64,000 bases of DNA. Origin: Ideonella alba (lineage in GTDB: Bacteria; Pseudomonadota; Gammaproteobacteria; Burkholderiales; Burkholderiaceae_C). The position numbers and the translations under genes were made by a program. The stretch spans positions 372,001 to 436,000 of the forward strand of contig NZ_JAGQDF010000004.1 of assembly GCF_018069875.1 (NCBI RefSeq), read 5' to 3'. This document shows positions 30,530 through 40,677 of this stretch, piece by piece; the stretch's first letter is position 1, and each line of letters begins with the position of its first letter. Below the pieces are notes generated by a model. That model was given only the letters and a program-made list of their open reading frames with translations, was not told the DNA's origin and did not search any database.

Positions 30530-32580
30530 CGTGCACCTCCGCTGGCCGCACCCGCCGGGGAGGCCGACGCTGCCGACACCGGCGCCGGCGGCGCCGAGGC
30601 GGCCGGGCCCGCCACCAGCAGCGAGGCGTTGCTGGCGGTGGGCAGCGGCACGTTGTCGACCGAACGGGCCGGGCCCATCGGCGCCGCCGACTGGCCCTTC
30701 TGGGTGGCGGCAATGTCGTCGGCGTTGGGGTACTGGCCCAGCAGCACGTAGTCGAACACGCGCCGCGCGATGGGTGCCGCGGCGGCCGCGCCCCAGCCGG
30801 CGTTCTCGACGATCAGCGCCAGCGCGATGCGCGGCTGCTCCAGCGGCGCGAAGGCCACGTACAGCGAGTGGTCGCGCAGGTGCTCGGCCACGCGCGCCGC
30901 GCTGTACTTCTCGTTCTGGCGGATGCCCACCGCCTGCGCGGTGCCGGTCTTGCCGCCGCTCTGGTAGGGCGCGCCGGCGAAGACGCGGGCCGAGGTGCCG
31001 CCGATCGTCACGCCGTTCATCGCCTGCAGCACCACCTGCACCTGCTCGGGGCGCAGCGGCAGCGGCTCCAGGGTCTTCTTCTCGACCGGGCGGCGCTCGC
31101 GCGAGACCAGGTCCTCGACCTCGCGCACCAGGCGCGGCTCGAAGCGCTGGCCGCCCGAGGCCAGCGTGGCCATCGCGCTGGCCATCTGCAGCATGGTGAA
31201 GCTGTTGTAGCCCTGGCCGATGCCCAGCGAGATCGTCTCGCCGGCATACCACTTGCGCTGCTCGGGGCGCTTGTAGGTGCGGCGCTTCCATTCGGTGGAG
31301 GGCAGGATGCCGGTGACCTCGCCCTCCAGGTCGATGCCGGTGCGCCGGCCGAAGCCGAAGGGCGAGAGCTGGTCGTGGATCAGGTCCACCCCCATCTCGT
31401 TGGCCAGCGTGTAGTAGTAGACGTTGCTCGACTCGACGATCGAGCGGCGCATGTCCATCGCGCCGCCGCGCTCGTTCTCGGGGCTGCCGTAGCGGTGGCC
31501 GCCGAACATGAAGTAGCCCGGGTCGTTGATGATCACCGAGGGGCTGCGCTTGCCCGAGTTCAGCGCGGCGATCGCCATGAAGGGCTTGTAGGTCGAGCCC
31601 GGCGGGTAGGTGCCACGCAGCGCGCGGTTGAGCAGCGGCTTGTCGATCGACTCGTTGAGCTCGCGCCAGTTCTCGACGTCGATGCCGTCGACGAACAGGT
31701 TGGGGTCGAAGGTGGGCTTGCTGACGAAGGCCAGCACCTCGCCGTTGCGCGGATCGATCGCCACCAGCGCACCGCGGCGGCTGCCGTACAGCTCCTCGAT
31801 CAGCGCCTGCAGCTTGATGTCGATCGACAGCACCAGCGTGTTGCCCGGCGTGGCCGGCAGGCTGTCGAGGCGGCGCACCGCGCGGCCGCCGGCCGAGGTC
31901 TCGATCTGCTCGAAACCGGTGGTGCCGTGCAGCTGGCTCTCGTAGGCCTGCTCCAGGCCCAGCTTGCCGATGTACTCGGTGCCGCGGTAGTTGGCCTGGG
32001 TTTCCTCGTCCCAGTCCTCCATGGCCTGCTTCTCGGCCTGGTTGATGCGGCCGATGTAGCCGATCAGGTGGCTGGCCAGCTCGCCGTAGGGGTAGTTGCG
32101 GAACAGCCGCGCCTTCACGTCGACGCCGGGGAAGCGGTAGCGCTGCGCCATGAAACGCGCCAGCTCCTCGTCGGTCAGGCGGTTGCGGATCGGCAGCGAC
32201 TCGAAGCTCTTGCTCTCGTCGAGCTGGCGCTTGAAGCGGCGGCGGTCGCGCGGCTGGATGTCGATGAACTCGGCCAGCGCGTTGATCGTGGCCTCCAGGT
32301 CATCGACCTTGGAGGGCGTGATCTCCAGCGTGTAGGCGGTGTAGTTGGTGGCCAGCACCACGCCGTTGCGGTCGATGATGCGGCCGCGGTTGGGCACGAT
32401 CGGCACCACCGCGATGCGGTTGTTCTCGGCCCGCGTGGACAGCTCCTCGTGGCGCAGCACCTGCAGGTAGACCAGGCGCGCCACCAGCAGCGAAAAGCCG
32501 ATCAGCACGAAGGCCGCGGCGGCGAACACGCGCAGCCGGAAGCGGTCCAGCTCGCGCTCAAGATTGCGTAACTCCGTCAT
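30526..32580 (-). CDS. mrdA: Penicillin-binding protein 2, elongation transpeptidase
   Basis: A 684-residue class B PBP and partner of RodA. One N-terminal membrane helix (about 18-38) anchors it; the dimerisation domain contains NRGRIIDRNGVVLA; the transpeptidase domain has the three active-site motifs STYK (in GSTYKPFMAI), SSN (in ESSNVYYY) and KTG (in SGGKTGTAQAVG). A disordered Ala/Pro/Ser-rich tail of about 60 residues follows the catalytic domain. It sits 19 bp after mreD. Confidence 0.97.
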   Translation of the reverse strand: MTELRNLERELDRFRLRVFAAAAFVLIGFSLLVARLVYLQVLRHEELSTRAENNRIAVVPIVPNRGRIIDRNGVVLATNYTAYTLEITPSKVDDLEATINALAEFIDIQPRDRRRFKRQLDESKSFESLPIRNRLTDEELARFMAQRYRFPGVDVKARLFRNYPYGELASHLIGYIGRINQAEKQAMEDWDEETQANYRGTEYIGKLGLEQAYESQLHGTTGFEQIETSAGGRAVRRLDSLPATPGNTLVLSIDIKLQALIEELYGSRRGALVAIDPRNGEVLAFVSKPTFDPNLFVDGIDVENWRELNESIDKPLLNRALRGTYPPGSTYKPFMAIAALNSGKRSPSVIINDPGYFMFGGHRYGSPENERGGAMDMRRSIVESSNVYYYTLANEMGVDLIHDQLSPFGFGRRTGIDLEGEVTGILPSTEWKRRTYKRPEQRKWYAGETISLGIGQGYNSFTMLQMASAMATLASGGQRFEPRLVREVEDLVSRERRPVEKKTLEPLPLRPEQVQVVLQAMNGVTIGGTSARVFAGAPYQSGGKTGTAQAVGIRQNEKYSAARVAEHLRDHSLYVAFAPLEQPRIALALIVENAGWGAAAAAPIARRVFDYVLLGQYPNADDIAATQKGQSAAPMGPARSVDNVPLPTASNASLLVAGPAASAPPAPVSAASASPAGAASGGAR

Positions 32581-32599
32581 GCGCGCTCGCCGGAGGCGT

Positions 32600-33121
32600 T
32601 CACAGCGGCCGGTTCTCGTCCGGGTCCGGCGGGCGGCGCTGCGGCGCCAGCAGCAGCCAGCTGGCCACCGGCCACAGCAGGGCCTCGGCCACCGGCGCCA
32701 GCAGCAGGCTCCAGCCGGGCAGGCCGTCGCCGGCGGCCAGGCGCACCAGCAGCGTCACCAGGTGGGCGGCGGCGAACAGCGGCAGCACGTGCAGCACCTG
32801 CTCGGCCAGGCTGAACCACAGCACGCGACGGTGGATGGTGATGGCCAGGAAGGACAGCAGCGTGTAGGCCAGCGCATGCTGGCCCAGCAACGCGCCCTGG
32901 TGCACGTCGACCAGCAGGCCGAAGACGAAGGCGGCGATCACCCCCACGCGGCGCGGCTGGTGCACGTTCCAGAACACCAGCACCAGCGCCACCAGGTCGG
33001 GCAGCGCCGGGTGCGGGCCCAGCGGCACCATGTTCAGCAGCAGCGCCATCACCAGCGTGAACCACAGGAAGACGGGGTTGACCGGCAGCAGCAGCTGGTC
33101 CGAGCCACGCGGCATGATCAT
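32600..33121 (-). CDS. mreD: MreD, rod-shape membrane protein
   Basis: A 173-residue membrane protein with five or six hydrophobic segments, matching MreD size and position. It opens with MIMPRGSDQLLLPVNPVFLW and has the FWNVHQPRRVGVIAAFVFGL and LLDVHQGALLGQHALAY-type motifs of the family. Its start codon overlaps the mreC stop by 1 base (TGATG), with GGGAGG upstream. It connects cytoplasmic MreB to periplasmic wall synthesis. Confidence 0.93.
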   Translation of the reverse strand: MIMPRGSDQLLLPVNPVFLWFTLVMALLLNMVPLGPHPALPDLVALVLVFWNVHQPRRVGVIAAFVFGLLVDVHQGALLGQHALAYTLLSFLAITIHRRVLWFSLAEQVLHVLPLFAAAHLVTLLVRLAAGDGLPGWSLLLAPVAEALLWPVASWLLLAPQRRPPDPDENRPL

Positions 33122-34041
33122 CAGCGGCGCCCTCCCCGGTGCGGCTTGGACGCGCCCCGCTCGGGCTCGGGCGGCTGCGGCCGCGGCGGCTGCTGCGCCG
33201 CCAGCGGCTCCAGCACCAGCACGTGGCGCACGCCGTCGGGCAGCGCGGTGGGCGCCAGCGTGATGCGGGCGAAGGCCGAGTCGCTGCGCCGGTCCACCGC
33301 GGTGACGCGCGCCACCTGCAGGCCCGAGGGATAGACGCCATCGACGCCGCTGGTGGTCAGCACGTCGCCGGTCTGCACATCGTCGTTGCCGGCCATGAAG
33401 CGCAGCTCCATGGTGTGGCCGGTGCCGCTGCCGAAGGCGGCGCTGCGGTGCTCGGTGCGGGCATTGAGCACCGGGATCGCGGCGTCCTTGTCGACCAGCA
33501 GGGTCACCTCGGACGACAGCGGGTAGACACGGGTCACCTGGCCCAGCACGCCGTCCTCGTTGATCACCGGCGAGCCGGCGACGATGCCGTGCTGGCTGCC
33601 GCGGTCCAGGAAGACCTTGCGCGAGAACGGATCGGGCGCCTCGTAGAGCACCTCGGCCGCCTGCGACCTGACGGTGACCGCCGGGCGCAGCTCCAGCAGC
33701 GCGCGCAGGCGCTCGTTCTCCTGCGTCAGGCGCTCGACGCGTGAGGAGCGCTCGGCCTGCTGGGCCAGCCGCGCCTCCAGCGTCTGCACCTGGCCCAGCG
33801 CGGCCTGCAGGCCGCCGGCATAGTCCAGCGCCGCGCGCCAGCCCGCCACCGGCAGGTCGAGCAGGCGCACCGCCGGCAGCAGCAGCGTGGCCATGGCGGC
33901 GCGCAGCGGCTGGGTCATCGTGAAGCGGGCGTCGGCCGCCATCAGGAACAGCGCCAGCGCCGTGCACAGCACCAGCTTCGTCAGGGCCGAGGGGCCCTGG
34001 CGGAAGAAGGGTGGCGGGGTGCGGTCGAGGGTGCCCAGCAT
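33121..34041 (-). CDS. mreC: MreC, rod-shape determining protein
   Basis: A 306-residue bitopic protein: short cytoplasmic start, one membrane helix (about 19-37), a periplasmic coiled coil (about 75-118, LEARLAQQAERSSRVERLTQ) and the beta-barrel MreC core (RKVFLDRGSQHGIVAGSPVI; GVLGQVTRV; AGNDDVQTGDVLTTSGVDGVYPSG). A Pro/Arg-rich tail follows. It acts in the elongasome with MreB, MreD, PBP2 and RodA. GAGGCAG precedes the ATG. Confidence 0.96.
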   Translation of the reverse strand: MLGTLDRTPPPFFRQGPSALTKLVLCTALALFLMAADARFTMTQPLRAAMATLLLPAVRLLDLPVAGWRAALDYAGGLQAALGQVQTLEARLAQQAERSSRVERLTQENERLRALLELRPAVTVRSQAAEVLYEAPDPFSRKVFLDRGSQHGIVAGSPVINEDGVLGQVTRVYPLSSEVTLLVDKDAAIPVLNARTEHRSAAFGSGTGHTMELRFMAGNDDVQTGDVLTTSGVDGVYPSGLQVARVTAVDRRSDSAFARITLAPTALPDGVRHVLVLEPLAAQQPPRPQPPEPERGASKPHRGGRR

Positions 34042-34084
34042 GCTGCCTCAGGCGCGGTTCGGGGGGCGGGGGTGGAAGCGAAGA

Positions 34085-34112
34085 AGCCGGCCCCGTGTGT
34101 GACGTGCCGGCT
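34085..34112 (-). terminator. Possible attenuator between mreB and mreC
   Basis: On the minus strand AGCCGGC and GCCGGCT form a 7-bp stem with a 14-base loop followed by TTCTTC in the 91-bp mreB-mreC gap. It may reduce read-through so that MreB is made in excess of MreC/D; the T-run is interrupted, so the call is tentative. Confidence 0.4.
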
Positions 34113-34132
34113 CCTGCATCGGGGGCTGCGCC

Positions 34133-35483
<1,351 letters not shown>

Positions 35484-35783
35484 ATGGCACTCTCTCCCGA
35501 GGACGTGGACCGCATCGCCCACCTCGCGCGGCTGGAACTCTCCAGCGCCGAGCAGCAGGCGATGCTCACGCAACTCAACGGCTTCTTCGACATCGTCGCG
35601 CAGATGGGCGCGGTGGACACCAGCGGTGTCGAGCCCCTGTTCACCCCGCTGTCGGCGGCGATGGACGTGCACCTGCGCCTGCGCGAGGACGCCGTCACCG
35701 AGCCCAACCAGCGCGAGGCCAACCAGCGCAGCGCCCCGGCCGTCGAGAACGGCCTGTTCCTCGTGCCCAAGGTGATCGAATGA
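35484..35783 (+). CDS. gatC: Aspartyl/glutamyl-tRNA amidotransferase subunit C
   Basis: GatC, 99 residues, is the small linker subunit of the GatCAB complex, which converts Glu-tRNA(Gln) and Asp-tRNA(Asn) to the amidated forms. Typical features are the N-terminal [18 protein letters not shown] helix and the C-terminal [16 protein letters not shown] and [16 protein letters not shown]. Its stop overlaps the gatA start (ATGA). Confidence 0.97.
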   Translation: MALSPEDVDRIAHLARLELSSAEQQAMLTQLNGFFDIVAQMGAVDTSGVEPLFTPLSAAMDVHLRLREDAVTEPNQREANQRSAPAVENGLFLVPKVIE

Positions 35784-37270
35784 GCGCGCCGCTGCACACC
35801 CTGGGCGTGGCCGCCGCGTCGCGCGCGCTGGCGGCGGGCGAGGCTTCCAGCGTCGAGCTGACCACCGCGCTGCTGGACCGCGCCGAAGCGCATGCACAGC
35901 TGGGCGCCTTCCTGCACCTGGACCGCGACAGCGCGCTGGCCGCCGCGCAGGCGGCCGACGCGGCGCGTGCCGCCGGCCAGGCCGGGCCGCTGACCGGCGT
36001 GCCGATCGCCCACAAGGACATCTTCGTCACCGCCGACATGCCCACCACCGCGGGCTCGAAGATGCTGGCGGGTTACCGCAGCCCCTTCGATGCCACCGTG
36101 GTGGCCCGCCTGAAGGCCGCCGGCACGGTGAGCCTGGGCAAGCTGAACTGTGACGAGTTCGCGATGGGCTCGGCCAACGAGAACTCCGCCTTCCAGCCGG
36201 TGAAGAACCCCTGGGACACCACCCGGGTGCCCGGCGGCTCCTCGGGGGGTTCCGCCGCCGCGGTGGCCGCGCGCCTGATTCCGGCCGCCACCGGCACCGA
36301 CACCGGCGGCTCGATCCGCCAGCCGGCCAGCTTCTCGGGCCTGACCGGCATCAAGCCCACCTACGGCGTGTGCAGCCGCTACGGCATGATCGCCTTCGCC
36401 TCCAGCCTGGACCAGGCCGGCCCGATGGCGCGCAGTGCCGAGGACTGCGCGATGCTGCTGTCGGCGATGGCCGGTTTTGACGAGCGCGACAGCACCAGCG
36501 CCGAGCGCCCCGCGCCCGACTACCTGGCGCTGATGAACACGCCGCGCGCCGGCGCCACCGCGTCGCAGCCGCTGAAGGGCCTGCGCATCGGCCTGCCGGC
36601 CGAGTTCTTCCCGGCGGCGCTGGCGGCCGATGTGAACGGCGCGGTGCGCGCCGCGCTGGCCCAGCTCGAGCAGCTCGGCGCCACCCTGGTGGATGTGAGC
36701 CTGCCGCGCACCGAGCTGTCGATCCCCGTCTACTACATCATCGCCCCCGCGGAGGCCAGCTCCAACCTGAGCCGCTTCGACGGCGTCAAGTTCGGCCACC
36801 GTGCGGCGAAGTACGACGACCTGCTGGACATGTACCGCAAGACCCGCGCCGAGGGCTTCGGGCCTGAGGTCAAGCGCCGCATCATGATCGGCACCTATGT
36901 GCTGAGCCATGGGTACTACGACGCCTACTACCTGCAGGCGCAGAAGCTGCGCCGCATGATCGCCGACGACTTCCAGCGCTGCTTCACGCAGTGCGATGTC
37001 ATCGCCGGCCCGGTGGCGCCCACGGTGGCCTGGCACATCGGCGAGCAGGGCGGCGATCCGCTGCAGGCCTACCTGGCCGACATCTTCACGCTGCCCGCCA
37101 GCCTGGCCGGCCTGCCCGGCATGAGCGTGCCCGCCGGCTTCGGCGCGGGCGGCATGCCGGTCGGTCTTCAGCTGATCGGCAACTACTTCCAGGAAGGCAC
37201 CTTGCTGCACGCCGCGAACGCGCTGCAGCAGGTCACCGATGTCCACCTCCGCACCCCGGAGGGCTTCTGA
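35780..37270 (+). CDS. gatA: Aspartyl/glutamyl-tRNA amidotransferase subunit A
   Basis: GatA, 496 residues, is the amidase that frees ammonia from glutamine. The Ser-cisSer-Lys triad is intact: Lys in IAHKDIF, the Gly/Ser-rich [14 protein letters not shown], and the catalytic Ser in [13 protein letters not shown]. The start ATG at 35780 overlaps the gatC stop by 4 bp; upstream parts of the open frame are shadows of gatC. gatB follows after 1 bp. Confidence 0.98.
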   Translation: MSAPLHTLGVAAASRALAAGEASSVELTTALLDRAEAHAQLGAFLHLDRDSALAAAQAADAARAAGQAGPLTGVPIAHKDIFVTADMPTTAGSKMLAGYRSPFDATVVARLKAAGTVSLGKLNCDEFAMGSANENSAFQPVKNPWDTTRVPGGSSGGSAAAVAARLIPAATGTDTGGSIRQPASFSGLTGIKPTYGVCSRYGMIAFASSLDQAGPMARSAEDCAMLLSAMAGFDERDSTSAERPAPDYLALMNTPRAGATASQPLKGLRIGLPAEFFPAALAADVNGAVRAALAQLEQLGATLVDVSLPRTELSIPVYYIIAPAEASSNLSRFDGVKFGHRAAKYDDLLDMYRKTRAEGFGPEVKRRIMIGTYVLSHGYYDAYYLQAQKLRRMIADDFQRCFTQCDVIAGPVAPTVAWHIGEQGGDPLQAYLADIFTLPASLAGLPGMSVPAGFGAGGMPVGLQLIGNYFQEGTLLHAANALQQVTDVHLRTPEGF

Positions 37271-37271
37271 G

Positions 37272-38720
37272 ATGACAACGCCCCAACTCGTGCGTGGCTA
37301 CGAGGTCGTGATCGGCCTGGAGAACCACGTCCAGCTGTCCACCCAGTCCAAGATCTTCAGCGGCAGCGCCACCGCCTTCGGCGCCGAGCCCAACACCCAG
37401 GCCAGCCCGGTCGATCTGGCGCTGCCCGGCACGCTGCCGGTGCTCAACCGCGCCGCGGTGGAGCGGGCCATCCGCTTCGGCCTGGCGGTGGGCGCCAAGG
37501 TGGCGCCACTCAGCATCTTTGCCCGCAAGAACTACTTCTACCCCGACCTGCCCAAGGGCTACCAGATCAGCCAGTTCGAGATCCCGGTGGTGCAGGGCGG
37601 CCACGTCGAGTTCTTCGTCGGCGAGACGAAGAAGACGGTCCGCCTGACGCGCGCCCACCTGGAAGAGGACGCGGGCAAGAGCCTGCACGAGGACTTCCAC
37701 GGCCAGTCGGGGATCGACCTGAACCGCGCCGGCACGCCGCTGCTGGAGATCGTCTCCGAGCCCGACATGCGCTCGGCCCAGGAGGCGGTGGAGTACGCAC
37801 GCACACTGCACGCGCTGGTGATGTGGCTGGGCATCTGCGACGGCAACATGCAGGAGGGCTCGTTCCGCTGCGACGTGAACGTGTCGGTGCGCAAGCCCGG
37901 CGCGCCCTACGGCACGCGGCGCGAGATCAAGAACCTCAACAGCTTCCGCTTCCTGGTGGATGCGGTCAACTACGAGGTCAACTGGCAGATCGACGAGATC
38001 GAGGACGGCCGCAGCATCCAGCAGGCCACGGTGCTCTACAACCCCGACAAGGGCGAGACCCGGGCGATGCGCAGCAAGGAGGACTCGGCCGACTACCGCT
38101 ACTTCCCCGACCCCGACCTGCCGCCGCTGGTGATTGCCTCAGAGTGGGTGGAGCGTGTGAAGGGCGAGATGCCCGAGCTGCCCCGCGCGATGGCCGAACG
38201 CTTCGTCGCCCAGGACGGCCTGCCGGCCTACGACGCGACGATGATGACGCAGAGCCTGGCCTTCGCCCGCTACTACGAGGCCGCGCGCGACGCCTGCCGC
38301 CAGCCCAAACTGGTGGCCAACTGGCTGATGGGAGAGGTGAGCAAGCGCCTGAACACCGAAGGCCGCGACATCGCCGACGCCCCGGTGGCCCCCGCCACGC
38401 TGGCCGCGCTGATCAGCCGCATCCAGGACGGCACGATCAGCAACAACGCCGCCAAGCAGGTGTTCGAGGCACTGTGGACCGGCGAGGGCACGGACGTCGA
38501 CGCGATCATCGAGGCCAAGGGCCTGAAGCAGATGAACGACACCGGCGCGCTCGAAGCCATCGTCGCCGAGGTCATCGCCGCCAACCCGAAGTCGGTCGAG
38601 GAGTACAAGGCCGGCAAGGACAAAGCCTTCAACGCCCTGGTCGGCCAGGTCATGAAGGCCTCCAAGGGCAAGGCCAACCCGGCGCAGGCCAGCGAGCTGC
38701 TGAAGGCCAAGCTCAACTGA
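37272..38720 (+). CDS. gatB: Aspartyl/glutamyl-tRNA amidotransferase subunit B
   Basis: GatB, 482 residues, binds the misacylated tRNA and activates it by phosphorylation. Seen: [20 protein letters not shown], the [18 protein letters not shown] motif, [22 protein letters not shown] and the C-terminal YqeY-like helical tail ([38 protein letters not shown]). The ATG at 37272 lies 1 bp after the gatA stop. A 252-bp inverted-repeat element begins 12 bp past its stop. Confidence 0.98.
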   Translation: MTTPQLVRGYEVVIGLENHVQLSTQSKIFSGSATAFGAEPNTQASPVDLALPGTLPVLNRAAVERAIRFGLAVGAKVAPLSIFARKNYFYPDLPKGYQISQFEIPVVQGGHVEFFVGETKKTVRLTRAHLEEDAGKSLHEDFHGQSGIDLNRAGTPLLEIVSEPDMRSAQEAVEYARTLHALVMWLGICDGNMQEGSFRCDVNVSVRKPGAPYGTRREIKNLNSFRFLVDAVNYEVNWQIDEIEDGRSIQQATVLYNPDKGETRAMRSKEDSADYRYFPDPDLPPLVIASEWVERVKGEMPELPRAMAERFVAQDGLPAYDATMMTQSLAFARYYEAARDACRQPKLVANWLMGEVSKRLNTEGRDIADAPVAPATLAALISRIQDGTISNNAAKQVFEALWTGEGTDVDAIIEAKGLKQMNDTGALEAIVAEVIAANPKSVEEYKAGKDKAFNALVGQVMKASKGKANPAQASELLKAKLN

Positions 38721-38732
38721 ACGCGGACGGCG

Positions 38733-38984
38733 GCTTGCTGCCCACAGCGGCCGTTGGCCGCTGTGGGCCAAGGCCCCGAACGTTGGGCTCCCCCCAGCCC
38801 CCCTCCAAGAGGGTGGCTCCAGTCAGAACCACAAAAGGTGGTGCGCCAAGCGTGCCAGCGCCACGCCGGCCGGCAGGCCGGCCCGAAGCTCATGCTGGAG
38901 CCCCCTTCTTGGAGGGGGGCTGGGGGGAGCTCAACGGAATAGGGCTCTGCCCACAGCGGCCAACGGCCGCTGTGGGCAGCAAGC
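38733..38984. repeat. 252-bp miniature inverted-repeat (MITE/REP-like) element
   Basis: Left arm 38733-38822 and right arm 38895-38984 are imperfect inverted copies of about 90 bp. Each arm begins GCTTGCTGCCCACAGCGG and contains an internal perfect 13-bp hairpin (GCCCACAGCGGCC/GGCCGCTGTGGGC, at 38740-38768 and 38949-38977), then a C-rich block (CTCCCCCCAGCCCCCCTCC) ending in GGCTCCAG. A 72-bp centre carries further short palindromes and no gene. No transposase is encoded, so mobilisation would need an enzyme in trans. It fills most of the 395-bp gap between gatB and the next gene, and could double as a gatB terminator. Confidence 0.8.
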
Positions 38985-39115
38985 GGTCGATCAACGTTTC
39001 TTTGACCCACCACAGACGCGCGCACTGAACCATCCGCCTCCGCGGCCGATACGAGGCCATGGCCGGGTTGCGGGTGCAGTCCGGGCCCGAAGCTTCATGA
39101 CCAGGGAGGTTCGTG

Positions 39116-39373
39116 ATGGGTGCGACGTGGCGCTTGATCGTGGGCGGGGTGCCCAGCGGTCTGGACCGGCAGGTGCTGGAGGAGTTGCTGGCGCCGTGCG
39201 GGGTAGCGCGGCTGGACGTGCATGAGTCGGCGGGCGGGCCGGGTGAATCGGTGGTGGTGGTCCGCATCGGCACCGACCTGCGCTTGGCCGAGCGACTGCG
39301 TCAGCGGGTGGGCGGGCGCAGCATCCAGGGCCACCGGCTGTGGACCTGGCTCAGCCGACGACCGCTGCATTGA
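39116..39373 (+). CDS. Small RRM-like hypothetical protein, 85 aa
   Basis: A compact reading frame with GGAGG 6 bases before the ATG at 39116. The order of predicted elements, strand (WRLIVGGVP), helix (LDRQVLEELLAPCG), strand (ARLDVHES), strand (GESVVVVRIG), helix (DLRLAERLRQRVGG), strand (HRLWTWL), matches the RNA-recognition-motif fold, but the RNP1 aromatic residues are replaced by valines, so RNA binding is doubtful. I do not recognise a named family. It is downstream of the inverted-repeat element, 106 bp before a Spy/CpxP-like gene. Confidence 0.6.
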   Translation: MGATWRLIVGGVPSGLDRQVLEELLAPCGVARLDVHESAGGPGESVVVVRIGTDLRLAERLRQRVGGRSIQGHRLWTWLSRRPLH

Positions 39374-39478
39374 CCTGGCGCAACCAGCGAAGCGCGCGAG
39401 ACACACGGGCTTGACATCGCCCGGTTGGAATAGGTTTGGACGGTGCCGATCGGCCCGTTGAACTCGAAAGGAACCACC

Positions 39479-39967
39479 ATGCTTCGCTCCCCCGCATTCA
39501 AGGCTGGTGCCGCCGGCCTGTTCGCCCTGTGCCTGGCCGGCGCCGCGCTGGCCGCGCCCGGCTGTCCCGACGCTGGCCGCCCATGTGACGGCCAGGCCGC
39601 ACGCGCCCAGCACGCCCGCATGAACGGCGATCCGGCCGAGCATGCGGCCCGGCACCTGGAGCGCCTGAAGGCCGATCTGAAGCTGCAAGCCGGCCAGGAA
39701 TCGGCCTGGACGGCCTTTGCCGCCCAGGTGGCGGAACAGGCCAAGGCGGCCCGCGCCGAGCGCGACGAGATGGACAAGCTGGCCGGCAGCGCCACCGCCC
39801 CCGACCGCCTGGCGGCGCATATCGCGGCGCTCAAGCGCCGCACCGCCGCGCTCGAGGCCGGCCAGCCGGCCATGACGGCGCTGTACGCGGTGCTCAGCAC
39901 CGAGCAGCGCGCCGTGTTCGACCGCGAGGCCCCTGGCAGCCGCCCGCCGCGCGGCCCGGGTCGCTGA
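39479..39967 (+). CDS. Periplasmic Spy/CpxP-like (LTXXQ) protein
   Basis: A 162-residue secreted helical protein: signal peptide (FKAGAAGLFALCLAGAALA) and then a highly charged helical body with two degenerate LTXXQ-type motifs, LKLQAGQESAW and LSTEQRAVFD. The Spy/CpxP family acts as periplasmic chaperones or envelope-stress sensors. Two early cysteines (GCPDAGRPCDG) may form a disulfide. The ATG at 39479 has AAAGGA 6 bases upstream, which decides the start over an in-frame ATG 36 bases earlier. Confidence 0.8.
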   Translation: MLRSPAFKAGAAGLFALCLAGAALAAPGCPDAGRPCDGQAARAQHARMNGDPAEHAARHLERLKADLKLQAGQESAWTAFAAQVAEQAKAARAERDEMDKLAGSATAPDRLAAHIAALKRRTAALEAGQPAMTALYAVLSTEQRAVFDREAPGSRPPRGPGR

Positions 39968-39987
39968 CCCGGCGCACCGGTGGCGCC

Positions 39988-40599
39988 TCAGCGCCGCCGC
40001 GCCACCCAGCGCGTGACGAAGCCCGGGCCCTGGTGCCCGGTGCCTTCGAACAGCGGCACCTCGCCCTCGAAGGCCTCGATCTCGTCGAGCACATCGCCCA
40101 TCTCGGCGCGCAGGTCGGCCAGCGTCAGCAGCATGTCCGGGTCCTTGGGTCCGCCGCTGGTGTAGCCCTGCAGCTGGCCCGGGTGGAAGCCCTCGACGAT
40201 GCACCAGCCGCCGGGTGACAGCAGCCCGGCCAGCTGCGCATGCGCCACGCGCCGCACGGCCGAGGGCAGGTGGCAGTAGACCAGCACCAGCGCGTCGAAG
40301 CGTTGTTCAGGCGGGGTCCAGGCGGACAGGTCGGCCCAGCGCGCCTCGTAGCGCCGCGCCACGCCACGCTCGGCGGCCAGGGCCCGGGCCTTGGCCAGGC
40401 CGTTCTCGGCGTAGTCCAGCGCCAGCACCTGGTGGCCCTGGGTGGCCAGCCACACGCCGTTGCGGCCCTCGCCGTCGCCCGGCACCAGCACCTGCGAGTG
40501 CGGGGCCAGCAGCGCGGCCTGTCGGCGCAGGAAGGCGTTCGGCTCGGTGCCGTACTTGTGGCCGGGGGCGGCGAAGCGGTCGTTCCACTGGTCTTTCAT
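39988..40599 (-). CDS. Class I SAM-dependent methyltransferase
   Basis: A 203-residue cytosolic methyltransferase. The SAM-binding motif I is variant, VLVPGDGEGRNGVWLA, followed by motif II LALDYAENGLAKAR and the post-motif strands DALVLVYCHLPS and PGGWCIVEGF. The VPGDGEGRNGVW form with an N-terminal W(N)xRF segment resembles the tellurite-resistance/thiopurine-type (TehB-like) small methyltransferases; the substrate is unknown. It is divergent from the DUF3422 gene with 78 bp between starts and convergent with the Spy-like gene. Confidence 0.85.
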   Translation of the reverse strand: MKDQWNDRFAAPGHKYGTEPNAFLRRQAALLAPHSQVLVPGDGEGRNGVWLATQGHQVLALDYAENGLAKARALAAERGVARRYEARWADLSAWTPPEQRFDALVLVYCHLPSAVRRVAHAQLAGLLSPGGWCIVEGFHPGQLQGYTSGGPKDPDMLLTLADLRAEMGDVLDEIEAFEGEVPLFEGTGHQGPGFVTRWVARRR

Positions 40600-40677
40600 G
40601 GCGTGCGCGGCTGATCGGTCCAGCGGGCATTGTCGGGTCATACTGCGCACCAATCCGCCTGCTGCGCCGCATTGCCC

